Source of the DNA: Druceiella hillmani
Taxonomy: Eukaryota > Arthropoda > Insecta > Lepidoptera > Hepialidae
Reading direction: 5' to 3'
DNA length: 64,000 bases
Assembly: GCA_039881145.1 (NCBI GenBank)
Contig: JAYKKI010000005.1
Location: 21,385,501 to 21,449,500 of the forward strand
Positions 1 to 35,500 of the stretch are shown piece by piece; within the stretch, counting starts at the first letter, position 1; each line of letters starts with the position of its first letter. The notes beneath the pieces were generated by a model. The model did no database searches. It was not told the origin of the DNA and saw only the letters and a list, made by a program, of their open reading frames with translations. Position numbers and translations under genes: made by a program.

Positions 1-92
1 CCGTTGTGTAAAATCTTTTTAACCTGTTACTGAGGGGAACTAACACTACAATATATTTGGCAGTTCACTACTGATCACTATTTACTATTATG

Positions 93-98
93 TTTATT
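93..98 (-). terminator. Possible poly(A) signal of STING
   Basis: AATAAA on the minus strand about 160 bases past the proposed stop at 259. It is the nearest hexamer found downstream. AATAAA is common in AT-rich DNA, so the assignment is tentative. Confidence 0.4.
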
Positions 99-258
99 CA
101 AATTGCAGTTTATTTCAATTTTGTTCGTTATTGTTACTGTTTTTGTATCCTATTAGTTATTGTTCTATGTCATTTTACTAAACTATTTGCTATTATATTC
201 TTCAACATGCCCAATGCTTTTGGATAAATCTGCAAGTTGGGCGTGTCATTTTCAATTA

Positions 259-23394
<23,136 letters not shown>

Positions 23395-23556
23395 TTTGCG
23401 CGGGAAACTATTGTGATCGAAACAGATAAGTTTTTAATTTTTTTTAAATTTAAAAAAATTGTATTAATAATCAAACTTCCATTTCTTTGTTATTATAAAC
23501 CAACATAAAGCAATGAAGTAAGATTAAACGGAAGTAATGACAATGTTTATTACTGA

Positions 23557-23613
23557 TGTCACTTGTCAGTCACAGAATAGAAGCAAATGTCAGAGTAGTG
23601 CATGTCAGTGTCA
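23557..23613. promoter_or_regulatory. TGTCA cluster upstream of STING
   Basis: Five TGTCA pentamers (starting at 23557, 23564, 23588, 23603 and 23609) occur in 57 bases, about 165-220 bases upstream of the STING ATG. Their position suggests promoter elements. No TATA box was assigned. Confidence 0.35.
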
Positions 23614-23639
23614 AATGACTGCAGCTTTGACTATGGAAA

Positions 23640-25440
23640 CAACATAGTCAAATACTACAATAGATAACACTCTATCCATAGAGTTGGTAAAAATAACTGC
23701 GTATATTAATATTAAATTAATACCTGCGTATTAGCATAAGGCATACCCGAAATGGTGCTTTTGAAAGTAATATAATATGATATTTTAATCGAAGGGTAAC
23801 TTCATGATATCACTATTACCTAAATAGAAACATTATCCCTTATCGTTCATGCGAACGAGTACTTTTCGCAAATTTATTGCGGTATAATTCATTATAATAT
23901 GGCTATAATAATTTAACTATAAAAACAAATATTTACGAAATATTATAATATGTCTTTGGCCATTTTATTAGAAATAAGTAAATAAAAAGAGCACTCAACT
24001 AAGGACAAATTGTAAGTAGTTTAATTACTTGTTTGGCTCTTTTTCTAACTAGGCGAACTTTCCTGGCATTAGAGATTTGTGAATTGAAAGACAATATTCC
24101 TTTGTAGCATTTATCAAAAGTAAGAAAACATAAAAGAGCGATGAAGGGTTATGTTCTTGTGCCGTGAAATGGAGCACATTAATTTATAATTTTTGTGTAA
24201 ATATACACGTAAAAGTTTTGAATGCTTGTATCAAAATATCAATATAAAAAGTTTGGCCAATCTAATCGCGCTGATTATATGGCTACATACTCAAATCTGG
24301 TATTACTTACTGCTTTACATTTGATTTTGAAGTTACATCATTGATTGGAGTTTACATTTAATGAAAAACAGAAAAGATATAATTCTCAGAACTAAAAATA
24401 CTACAAACTGGTTACTATTAATTAAAAATACTTTTTTTAGATAAAACAAAATTTACAGCTGCCAATAAGCTCTAGTAGCCATCATATACTCCTATTATCT
24501 AAAAACATATAGTTAAAGAACACTGGCCATCTTATCGGACTGACAACCGTGAGTACCCTATGAATTGCAAAGTTATATGGGAGATGGCACTACTTTCAGA
24601 TTATATTTAATACAAAAGATGGCTAGACTAGAAAGAAAGTTGTAAGAAATGTTTTTCTTACATACCGTAATATTTGAATAACTTATAAATTACGTATTTA
24701 CTTGTTTAAACATTTACAAGTGTGTGAGTAATATACTAACAAAAATTTTGGGTAGAGAAATCGATCTAATTCTACTGATTAACCCTGGTTAAGGCATTGC
24801 GTAGAGCCACTTTTTTATTAACACATACACATGTCATTGTTTTGTACTTAACATTTGCAATTATAATTAGGTAGAATAAATAGCGAGTGCCATCATATTA
24901 CTGAATATTTTAATAAAACTCTTAAACAATTGTCTTTTACTGAAAGGCTTGAGATATAATGTGGTGTTATGGGATAATTGTCGTTTCCAGGATGTTTAGT
25001 AAATAAAGTAGATGGTAATATATTTAATATAATTACAATTTGAATGAAACTTAAAATTATGTCTAAATTTTAAAAGTATAATGTATATATTGTAATGTTT
25101 TCAAATTTTAATGACTAAGATAACACTTTAATATCATTAAACTGGTCATAGTTATAGGAATCTTTAAACAAGTAGCAAATGCTCATTATGTAAATAATTG
25201 TGTTATTACAAAATAATTATTTTTGAAAGTGGTAATCTAATAGTGACATAGTAAAAAATATGTTTGATGTCAATTATCGTAAGTTAGTTATTAAATAACC
25301 AATAACACATTTTTTCATTAAACTTGTACTTTAAGTTAATCTATCAAAATTCAAATATCTGAATTTTATTTGATTTTTTTTTTAATTATATTATATTTGA
25401 AATTCAATTTTTAGAAAAAGTTATGAGCAATACACGAAAC
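23640..25440. other. Intergenic region between STING and NUP42
   Basis: AT-rich, no coding or transposon similarity seen. It should contain the STING promoter and the NUP42 3-prime end. Confidence 0.5.
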
Positions 25441-25448
25441 CAGAAAAT

Positions 25449-25454
25449 TTTATT
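25449..25454 (-). terminator. Poly(A) signal of NUP42
   Basis: AATAAA on the minus strand about 45 bases after the NUP42 stop codon at 25500. Confidence 0.6.
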
Positions 25455-25499
25455 TGATGAAGGAAAAATAAATATTAATTGTTCAGAGAAAAGGCTTAA

Positions 25500-27641
25500 C
25501 TAAAAGCACCAAACTTGGGGAGGTGGTACTTCGGGTACAAAACCAAATTCAAATAGCTCTTTTTTGAAGCTTTCTTGCTCTTCTTGAGATAAGTCTTCAA
25601 TTTCGCTATAGTAATCCTTTTCTACTATATGAGAATTACCAGTATGTGTTTGGAAAATGTTAGTTTGGCTTTGGTTCGTTTGAAAAATATTAGGCTGAAC
25701 AGGGTTTGGTTGCATTACATTTGGTTGAATTATATTCGATTGTAGAAGATTAGAATGTGTTAAATTGGTTTCAGGGTTGAGGAATAAATTTGTGCTTGGA
25801 GTTGTTGAACTAGGACCAAAAAGTTTTTCAGAAGCTGCAGCAAAAATATTAGTTGGATTTGTGATTTGTGTACCCGCATTGCTACTAAAAATATTCTGAT
25901 CCACATTTATAGCTGTGGAATTGTTTTGGTTCAGATTGTTAAATATATTTGAATTGTTAGAAAAAATAGATTGTTTTTTGGATGCACCTGATGCAAATAC
26001 ATTATGACTAGCATTATTTGTATCATTTCTAGTAAATATACTGGAACTCTCAAACAAAGGCACATTGGACACATTATCAAATGGATTTTGAGGTGTTTCT
26101 CCTCTGTGGATACTTTCTAAAAGTGACACAATCACAGGACTTGTTTCTTTAAGTTGAAGATGTCTTTGGGTTGCTTGTTGAGCCAATTGATTTACATGTG
26201 CTATCTGAAATAAAAAAAGATGAGATATACTTCCTCTGTGTATTTCAAATTGATAGATTGACTGTTGTATAATATGGTTTAAAAATATCTTTCACATAAA
26301 CAGATTTCTAATTTGCCACATATTTAAATTGTTAACTATAATAAAATTTAGCACTAGTTTATTTAGTCCATCAATCACTATATTTTAAACTAAAAAAAGT
26401 AGAAAATTTAAACCAGCGTAGATTAGATACATAAGTAGTCATTAAAAAGAATTGTTTTTAAAGGTGGTCAGTGCATTACTTAGGTATGTAAATAACACAT
26501 GTAAGGTGTTTTTACAGATGTTACTACACATATATATTACCTTTCATTAGCTTTCTATTACCTTTCATTAGCTAATTAAGCAAAGTGATAAGGCGGAAAG
26601 GTGCAAAAGGAGTAATGTTTTTGTTGTGTGTTTTATTCTCTACTTTAGCTCAATGACTTAATGGATTTTCCTGTGTGAGGTGTCATTGGATTAATCTTGG
26701 CTTCACAAGGGTTACTGAACATATGTCATTAATTGCAATTCAATAGTGCTTTGAATGCCTTTGGCCATAGCACATGTTTCGGCATAAAGCGAAGTTTGAT
26801 TTGCTGCATGTCGTCTGCAAATCATTTGCTTAAAAAATGTCAATTTAACTTTTATCTTTTCAATATTTTCCATAGTTAGTCAGGTTTTTGTTTCTTATTA
26901 ATAGTTTTTTACATATATTTTTATCAATAACAATATTATCACTGCATACGAATTCAGGTATGATGACTAAAATACTGTACTGCTTTAAGTGAAATTGAAG
27001 CATGTGTACTAACACTAATATATACCAGTCTCAAAATATTAAACTGCAGAGATTTATGTTATATTTCTATATAACATAAACAGATTTTACTTGCAAAAAT
27101 TAATGAACCAGAGTATTGTAAATGCTAGACTGACCGTTTCATCAACTGTGTTGTTTGCTTTTGCTTCGTACATCATCAATCTTATTTCCTCTGGTGAATA
27201 GTCGACGAGCCCAGGTATACACGGTTTATCCTTGAAGGGTGAATAGGAAGTGAGAAGCCATTGACCGCCCTTTATTGCAGCATCCACATATTGTGCTACC
27301 TGGTGACATAGGTATTCGGTGGTTGCCACTGGCTGTTGCTGCTGCTGTTGCTGTGGAGCTACAAGTCAACAAGGAAAGGCTTATAATATTTATTATAATA
27401 CTTAAATTCAAAGGGAACAGGCACACTTTAGCAAAAGTGAATTTTCCACTATTTTATTTATTTTATGAAAAGATAGCTTATGTTTTGGATTGTAACAGAG
27501 TAGCTTTATTTTGGATAGTAACATAAGTTGCTTACGTTTTACTTTATAAAAAAATTAACTTAAAAAAGTTTTTCATACACTAATTTTTTTTTATATATGT
27601 CTAAAAACGTGTATATTTATATGTTTACTACACACACACAT

Positions 27642-27682
<41 letters not shown>

Positions 27683-30197
27683 TTATACATAAATTTTTGT
27701 ATATGGTATATTTCCTCAAATCATAGAGTAACCAATAAGAGGGATCACCGGAAGTGAAAAATTGAAACGCTAATGTCGAACTCCTCAGCAGAGGGCGTTT
27801 AGACGTATTCAACTTGCGGGTTTCCGGTTGGGTGTCAAACTTTTTCTTGCTGTCTAGCGTATAACACACGCATGGCATTACTTCGTGTAGAAAAAGTACA
27901 ATATTAAAAATTCTTGTGTGGCCTCTCGCATATATTTTCTACGGAAAAATTTTATATTTAATAGTGTTTTTTATAAGTATTTTCCTATTAATTTATGCAC
28001 CAATAAATTATTTTTATTGTATTTTAGTTTATAGTAATGGCGTGTACTGTTACCGGCTGTTATAATACTCAAAAAAACTGCCAAATAATTCTCATTTTTC
28101 AAGCTTCCAAAATGTGAAACTCTGTATCGTTCGTAGTTTAATTTTGTATTACCAAATAAGATAAGTATTTTTTAAATTCCGTGAACGTAGTCATTTACAC
28201 GTGTATAATTATTTTTATAACCACAAATTAATACGAAATTATTGTTTTGTTCGCAGGGGATGAGTTGGCAGCCGGATTTCAAAACCACTGCTACAGAATT
28301 TGCGAGAATCATTTTATAATTCATGATTTTAAAACTATCTCACCTAGGAAATTGTTACAGGTGAATGCAAAGCAGAGTCTAAATTTGCCAACGTAGACTG
28401 AAGATATTACAATGAGAGTGTTGGAACCGGACATGTTGGAACAACTGAGAGACCAGCCGTATACCAGTTTAGAGGCGGCAGAATTAAGCTCCTATAAAGG
28501 AATATCTAAGGTAAATTACATATGTGTTATTGGTGAAGAGTGGATACAAATTTAACTATTCAAGTTCTGTCAAATTGTTTTTAAGTTTGTTATAGAACAA
28601 CCTACTGATTTTACCATAAACTTAACATTAATAATTATAATTCATACAGTAGGCAATCTGTACAAAAAAGAATAACAGAGATTAGTAATAGCTCAAATTT
28701 TCAATATAGTAATTAGGTTAGTTATGAATGTAAAATGCTTAAGTTTTGAAGTTATTATTTGTAAATCTAATATTCAAGGATAAATTTTAAAACCTCCATC
28801 TAGGTCAATTTCAATACAAAACATTTTGATTGAACCAAGAATTTTGAACTTATTGAAAGAATAACCCTTTCACAACAAACATTCTAATGTAAAAATTTTG
28901 ATGAACCCTGGAGGAAATACTTTTAATAAAATATATACTGTAATATTGTAAGAATACCAACTTCAATTCGAAGCTTTAACTAAGTTTGGAAATAAATTTC
29001 TTCCATTGAGACATGCTAAGAAATAAACACTATAGAATACGCATTAACATCCATATATGTATGTATTGTCCGTGTGTATTTTTCTACTTTCAGCTCTGCA
29101 GTAGAGGACATCCATAAACTATTATGGACACAGCGCTGCAAACTTCTCAGATTATAATCTACCTGAAGAGCGTGAAAGTCAGAGAAACTTTGAAGCATGC
29201 TTTTTGAAATCACTTGAGAATTTCAATATATTTTTGAAATAATTACCTATTAGAATACTATAATTGTAAAATCTCTGATACATGTTTTGTAAAATTTTAG
29301 TTACTCTAAAGTTTTAATAAAAATTTATGAAAATAGAATGTTTTTTAATATATTGTTTAATAAATTCCAATTCAATGTTTTATCACAATGCCATCTATGG
29401 GTGATAATTCTATCTAGACAGTGCCATCTTTTGGGGTTGGTAATAATTGAAGCGCCACCTGGTGAGTCGGCTTCCAATTATCCATATAAAAGTAGACCAC
29501 TTTTTTGTTATGTCTTAGTATGGGAGTGTCCGTTCTGTACTCTATTCTGTGCCTCAAATAACATACAAACACGAACGAACACTAATGGCTGGTTTGAACG
29601 CACTTTGTGAAAAGTAAAAATTTCACTGTTTTTTTGACATATAAAAAAGTACAAGTGTACTTTAGCAAAAGTGAATTTTTCAAAAATCACTCAAAAAGAA
29701 CAATCATAAAAACAGTAATAAAGGCCATTTACGATTAAGTCTGATCGAATTAGACTGAAAAAAATAAGAAATTATTAATTACAAGAACTAATTGGCGTAA
29801 AAAATTTGTTATGGAATTTTTTTGTAAAATAGGTACCATAGGCGGCCTTTATAAATATTCAACACAAAGTTTAGCGCAATTTTCCTTTCAATTAAATAAA
29901 GAAAAACTGTAAAAGATTCACTTTACTAAGTGGACTTGTTTTAGTATTTCGCGAGAAAAGCGCAAAAACCAATAAAATTGTCTTCGCATTTAACAGCTTT
30001 TCCAAATAAAAGTAGTATTATTGAATAAAACAAAATTAAAATGCATTTATAATAGATGCAATAACATGTTTGCAGTTACGGGAAATTTGACATGTTTACT
30101 TGCCTTGATAATTATATTTCGAGGAATAAACATGGTCATAGCGGCAATTTTGACCAAATCGACAATTTCCTTGTTGAAAATATCTACAAATCACCAT
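25500..30197 (-). CDS. Nup42: NUP42/NUPL2-like nucleoporin (3 coding exons, GC-AG first intron)
   Basis: Exons are 30197-30104, 27358-27135 and 26204-25500; phases match and give 340 codons. Exon 1 encodes a CCCH zinc finger at the very N-terminus (C4, C12, C18, H22; CRFGQNCRYDH), the hallmark of this nucleoporin. Residues 34-40 are poly-Gln. Exon 2 has the conserved SYSPFKDKPCIPG and DYSPEEIRLMMYEAK blocks. Exon 3 is Asn/Ser-rich with degenerate NIF, NLF and single FG motifs, and ends in FGFVPEVPPP, like the Gle1-binding tail of the family. NUP42 acts at the cytoplasmic face of the nuclear pore in mRNA export with Gle1 and DDX19. The exon 1 donor is GCAAGT, a known minor class; the nearby GTAAAC would give the wrong frame. 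Intron 1 carries a THAP mobile element. Confidence 0.9.
26205..27134. other. Nup42: NUP42 intron 2
   Basis: Bounded by donor GTCAGT after 27135 and acceptor CAG before 26204. It holds no recognised element apart from a short 20-bp direct duplication of TTACCTTTCATTAGCT near 26540-26575. Confidence 0.7.
27649..27680. repeat. Short TA/CA microsatellite
   Basis: TA dinucleotide run flanked by ACACAC runs, about 40 bases left of the THAP element at 27722. Confidence 0.8.
27722..29551 (+). mobile_element. P-element-like THAP element C, with 8-bp target duplication
   Basis: The 1830-bp element is flanked by an exact CCTCAAAT at 27714-27721 and 29552-29559. Ends read inward as CATAGAGTAACC and CACAGAATAGAGTAC, which share a CAYAGA/TAGAGTA core. 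It sits in NUP42 intron 1, antisense to the gene. It encodes THAP-domain pieces (28037 onward). Left and right ends closely match element A at 46532-51048. An 8-bp duplication and a THAP domain fit the P superfamily; hAT elements also make 8-bp duplications. No catalytic domain was found. Confidence 0.8.
28037..28510 (+). pseudogene. THAP-domain coding exons of element C, broken
   Basis: ATG at 28037 opens MACTVTGCYNT, with the first zinc-binding Cys pair (C-x4-C). A single-base insertion relative to element A then shifts the frame before FKLPKC. After an intron with acceptor GCAG ending at 28257, a second exon reads GDELAAGF, then RICENHF (Cys and His of the C2CH site) and RKLLQVNAKQSLNLP, matching the AVPT-box region of THAP domains. 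The exon ends at a GTAAAT donor near 28511 after LEAAELS..GIS. A stop near 28399 also breaks it. The downstream coiled-coil exon seen in A and B was not found. Confidence 0.72.
29560..30100. other. NUP42 intron 1 remainder
   Basis: AT-rich, nothing recognised. The phrase CTTTAGCAAAAGTGAATTTT occurs both here (about 29660) and at about 27426 on the other side of element C. Confidence 0.5.
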
Positions 30198-32070
30198 TAT
30201 TTAGAAAAACTAATTTAATAAGTTCGTTTTTTACAAAATAACAAGTGGGGTTTCACGTTAGTATTATAATTCTATATCTATCTATCTTATCTGTGTTTAT
30301 ATTGGACAAATTTTTGACGTTTTAAATGTAAACTTGGCAATGTCCTTTTTTCTAGCGTTTACTTATAAATTTATTGCCAGTTTGTCTATGGTAATATGTG
30401 TGTTCTTATTTTCATAACCGAACATTGTTTTTGAATTCATCGTATGTTTGATTCGTGTAGTATTTACACATAGTATTGAAATTCGCTAAACATTTGCTTG
30501 ATAAAGAACACTTCTAATAAGTAGATTTAATTCTCAAACAACTGTGATATATGATCAAAATTCTGTGATATATGATTCTGTAATACTGTGATATATGATT
30601 TTAATGTAAAAAATAGCATTCAAAACATAATGGAGAAGACCTGCAAAAATGGGCTTGGCATTACAAAAGCATAACTTAATTTTTAAATACCTAATATTTT
30701 AGAATATAAAAAACCGGAGTATTAAGGAATTGACAATAAGGAAAGAATAAAAAGTAAAATATGATTTATTTATATAATACAAAACGAAAAAAGCTATAGA
30801 AACGCATACATATATATTTTGAATATATCAAAAAATTCTAACACAAAGGAAAATAATAAAAAACCTAACGAATTACTCTATAATATTTAAGAGACGATTA
30901 TAAAAAATGAAGTAGGTAGGACAAGGCTGGAGCATCACGAACGCGGGGAAATTATACTAGTTGCCATCGAATTCAACCCTTCCGATCACAAAAATAATTT
31001 CACACGTCTTTATTACATTACGAGCAATTACTGAAGGTCACGCTCAACTTTGAGATAAGGTTCAAACATGTTCAATAGTTTTAATAGAATTTTTAGGGTT
31101 TACTCTTATAGTGATAAATTCATTTTTTCTGTGAATTGCTTAGTTTTATAAAAAGAAATCGTAATTATTCTATCATTTCAAGCTTTGACGATGGTTTGGC
31201 GCAATTGATATGCAGACGTATTTAATTACCTCTAATATGATTCATAGATCGAAGTTCTAGAAAGGCATTACAAATTTTCAGTTGCCTCGAAAATACGTTA
31301 TGAAAAAACAATGAATTAATATATTAGAAACTTATTTTATGAAATAAAAGGTAAGAAAATTACTTTTATTCAGGCTGAAAAATATTACAATATTCTAAGG
31401 CTAACACTTCTCAACTACACAAAAAATATATCAATATTGTCCCAAATAAGGTACAAAATCTATTTTTGGACCTTATTTTGAAGTAAGCAAGGCTCTTCAC
31501 AATTATTCCAAGCTGTCTACGTTTACCTACATAGCTGTCCGAATTCAGCTGGTAGATATTTGGTAATAACAAAAAGAAAGAATTAAATATTTGACCACCA
31601 AGTTTTACATGTTGTTTGATCTCATAACCAAATTAATGAGTATTATATAACTGAATAACTAAAGTTCAATTATGAATAAAGACTGGTAATGCACAGTTTG
31701 ACTTAAGTGTCGGAAATTCCTCCATTTTCAAATAAATACTGAATAAATCTGATAAGATGGCCAATTATAATATTCAGTTGTAATATTTGTGTTCTTTCAC
31801 TACACGTTTCTAATTAATATTAATAAACAAATAGCTATATAGTATAAATAATAATAAACTAATTTTTTAAAATATAAATAATAATCAGATTGTAGTGTTT
31901 TTAATTTTAAGAGTTATGATGTTATTTCTACTTTTTTGTTAAAAATTTGCAATGCAAATTCGCAACTATGGAGTTATAATCAGTACGATTGGATAAAATA
32001 GTTAATTTGTTATTAAGGTAATATATGTATTGTTCTGTGCCTATTCATATTTAAAAATGATGTGAATCCG
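30198..32070. other. Upstream region of NUP42, no gene seen
   Basis: AT-rich, no coding similarity. AACTTGGCAATGTCC near 30333, about 135 bases upstream of the NUP42 ATG, resembles the TTGACATTGGCAAA part of the repeat at 46410-46515. Confidence 0.4.
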
Positions 32071-32078
32071 TTCCACAG

Positions 32079-32262
32079 TATAAAAACAGGACGTTTATCG
32101 CGCCTTTCTCACTGTTGGCATACATTAGGAACTATAAGCAAATTAACAATTCAAAAGAATATTAAGTCCTCGCTCTTTGATGTAATTTGCGTCTAGCATA
32201 GAGTAAAGAACAATATCTATGGCGTTTAGCACCGAACAGTTTGGAACAATGGTAAAAAGAGG
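32079..32262 (+). promoter_or_regulatory. Possible promoter with short first exon
   Basis: TATAAAAA at about 32080 is followed some 30 bases on by a CTCACTG initiator-like site. An ATG at 32222 opens MAFSTEQFGTMVKR before a GTAAGC donor-like site at about 32265. The peptide resembles the start of gypsy-type Gag proteins (xFTTEQF), so this could be the 5-prime end of an LTR retrotransposon. No downstream part was found. Confidence 0.3.
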
Positions 32263-32282
32263 TAAGCAAGTACCTATGCTAT

Positions 32283-32390
32283 TGACAACTTATTCCTATT
32301 CTTTTATTCTATGGCAGTTATTCTCTCCAGCGAGAACTTTTGGTAGCGTCAAGTTTAGATTTGTTGGTTAGGCAACACTGACTAGATCAC
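32283..32390 (+). repeat. Dispersed repeat of about 110 bp, copy 1
   Basis: Shares with 40393-40500 and 46410-46515 (both inverted) the series TTTTATTCTATGGC, then GTCAAGTTTAGA, then GGCAACACTGA. Three diverged copies by eye. Confidence 0.55.
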
Positions 32391-32529
32391 ACTCCGAATA
32401 TTTGTCGCCATTGCTTGATAAGAAAAATTAACTAAAGAGCAAATTAAAAATCATATACAAGTTTACTATGCTAGAACAAATTAAGCAAAAATGTAAACAA
32501 AAAAAATATAGGTGATATATAGATGACAA

Positions 32530-35500
32530 CAGTACATAGACGGATAATAAATGAATAATAATTACTTACATACATATATGCAAACAAACATAAAAACAGA
32601 TACAAAAATACAGAAGGTCCTAGATTTTGATGTCGTTCTTTCTTATGTATAAAATGATTAAGTTTAGAATGGTTTTATTAGTAACGGATAGAAGGGATCT
32701 AATGTTAATAGGCAATTGAATTTTTATTTTAATAATTTATAAATGCAAAAATTAAATGATTTAGATCGCCCTCACCAAACCCACAACCACAGGTTGGAGA
32801 CTCTCTGACAAGCAGCCTAGCCAAATGAATGGGAATAGAATAATGATCTAAACGCATGCGAGATACTACTGAGATTTTCTTTCGAGAAAAATTAATTTTG
32901 AAAACCACAAATTGGATCTGGAATTGTCCCGCACTCGTGATCTAGGACGATCTTTCCCATGCCTTTTGCCAATTAGAGACCATCCAGGAATGAGCAAGTT
33001 GAAGTAGATCCTCAATGAAATTACGAGTGAAACATGGATCCCCGTTCACGGGCCGGACGCTGAACCGGGCTTTTGCGTCAACTATTTCATTACCGACTAT
33101 GCCGCAGTGACCAGGAATCCATGCAAGAACGACATCCGATCCTGATGTCTCCAAATCAAGCATAAGATGCTTGATCAGGAGAGTTAGGAATCTATAATTT
33201 ACTGAAAAAGGATTGGTGAGAAGGGACTCTAAAGAACTTAAGGAGTCCAAGAAGATAAGAAGTTTGCGAACTTTTTTAAGCCAAGCATATCTCAAATCTT
33301 CTACAATAGCTATACATTCCCAAGAAAATACCGAACAATCGTTTGGGAGGCGAATATGCCGAATGAGAAGTAGCCGGGCAATAAAAAGACGCAGCTACGT
33401 AGCTGTCTTTTAGGGATTTGGTGTATATATTCGCATATAATTCACCCATGAATTATTTAGGATGGAATTGAACATTCTACCTCAGATCTTGCGACTGAAT
33501 ACGAGTCAATTTGGTGGCATTGCAATACCCAGGTGACAGCGAATGAAAGAATTGTATATAAGTTTTAGAGTGGTAGGGTGAGAGCCCCACCATACTCCAG
33601 AAACAGCACGAATAATATTTATGTTAGCCTGGCATCGGGTAATTACATGCTCAATGTGAGTGTTCCAGCATAATTTTTTTAGTCCAGGAACATACCAAGG
33701 AATTTAGTACTGGAGAGGATACGGATGTTTGAAAATTTGAAGGAGTTGGAAACAGGTGGAATTATTATTTTTCTAGTAAAGATCATTACAGAACTCTTGG
33801 ATGGCGAAAGATCGATACTGTGAGAGTTTACCCATCGGCTCAAATTAATGAAGGTAGAATTTAAAGCATTTTCTGCAACCGCAATTGATTTGTCAGAGGT
33901 ATATAAATATAAATTATCAGCGTACTGCAGTATACGACAAAATGGATTAAGAGAAAAATGAATTTTGTGTGAATATACGTTGAAGAGGATAGGACTTAGG
34001 ACTGTGCCCTGGGGAAGGCCACACCAGATCAATCTCGTTATGGGTGGGATCTCGGGAGCTCGAACGACGATTAATCTGTCTAAGAGGAGGTTGAGGAGGA
34101 AATTAGAAATCTTTTCAGGAGAATTAAGTTCCCGCAATATCTGTCTGAGGACAGGGAGATTTACATTATCGTGAGCTGCAGAGAGGTCAAGAAAGATAGC
34201 TATGATGAATTCTTGTAGGGAGAAGGAGAGCCGTATATCAGTGGTCAGAATGCTGAGGTTATCCATCGTACTCTTAGCTTTTCTGAAGCCAAATTGATGA
34301 CATGGGATAATGGAATGTTTTTCAGTAAACCATTCCAATCGATTCTTAATCAGACGTTCAATAATTTTAGTTAAAATCGGGGATGGGGCTATGGGTCTGT
34401 AAGACGACATTGGGATCTTTATAAGGTTTAAGAATTGGGATAATAATTTTGGATTTCCAAGATTTCGGGACATACCCTGAATTAAACATGTTGCAAATAA
34501 GAGAAAGAATATATTGGTGAAAAACAGGTTGAGAATTTCCCACCGTTGAGTTTGACATACCATCGATGCCAGGGGCGGAGTTTTGAAGGTGACGTAAGGA
34601 TAATTTCAGTTCATTAATGGAAAAGTCTCTTTCTATCTAGTGATCAGAGTTTGCACGCTTATATGTAATAGGGAGCTCATCCAAGGGGGGAGGGGGTAAG
34701 CTTATTTAAAAACTGATCCACTCAATTTCCAAAAATTGGATTGGGTGAATCAGACTGAAAAACAGATTAAAAGCGTTTGATATTTGTCCAAACGACTGAA
34801 GGAGGAGTGGAAGCAGAGAGGGAGAGACAGAATTTCTTCCAACCCTCCCTTTTCTGTGTTTTATTTGGGCTTGAGAAAGATGCGTTTTATTTGGGCTAGA
34901 GTCTTACGGAATAAAAGAAAGTTATCAAATAACATATTAGATTTTATAACTCTTTTCAGCCTTTACGAGTTTTAATAGCTGCTGAGCATTCTTCATCCCA
35001 CAAAAGGAGAAAAAGGCCTATAGCGTTGAGAAATATTCTTCAATGGAATGGAGTTACTAGCAGCCAGATCATTATATTTAATAAAGAGATCGAAATATGC
35101 CCTTTCTAGACTGTAGCCTCCCCTCTTCAAACTTTTTGAAGAATATAAATTTAAATGGGGGAAAGAGATGATTATAGGATTGTGGTCGCATCTAAAAGAT
35201 TCGGGTAGAATGTACCAAGTGACAAGTGGTGCAAGAGAAGAGGGATAGTAAGAAATATCGACTGAGCTAGGGTACTGATTTGGACCGGAACTCTTGTAGG
35301 GGGGCCATCAAAATTTAATCACAGGTTTTAGTCGTGTTGAAGCTCCACTAAGGCGTTTCCTAAGGGACTGCTGTGAATAGAGCCCCATGACGGATGGTGA
35401 GCGTTGAAGTCTCCCAGGAGCATAAACAGACCAGGGATGGAGGATAAAATGTCCCGTAGTTCATGAGCAATGGAACGGAAAAGATGGGGAATGTATAATG

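Noticed and set aside
30021..30218. Plus-strand open frame of 65 codons
   Set aside because: It is the shadow of the NUP42 zinc-finger exon on the opposite strand.
33679..34563. 294-codon frame as an intact host protein
   Set aside because: It is the reverse transcriptase domain of a LINE with a mutated YADD box and broken neighbours.
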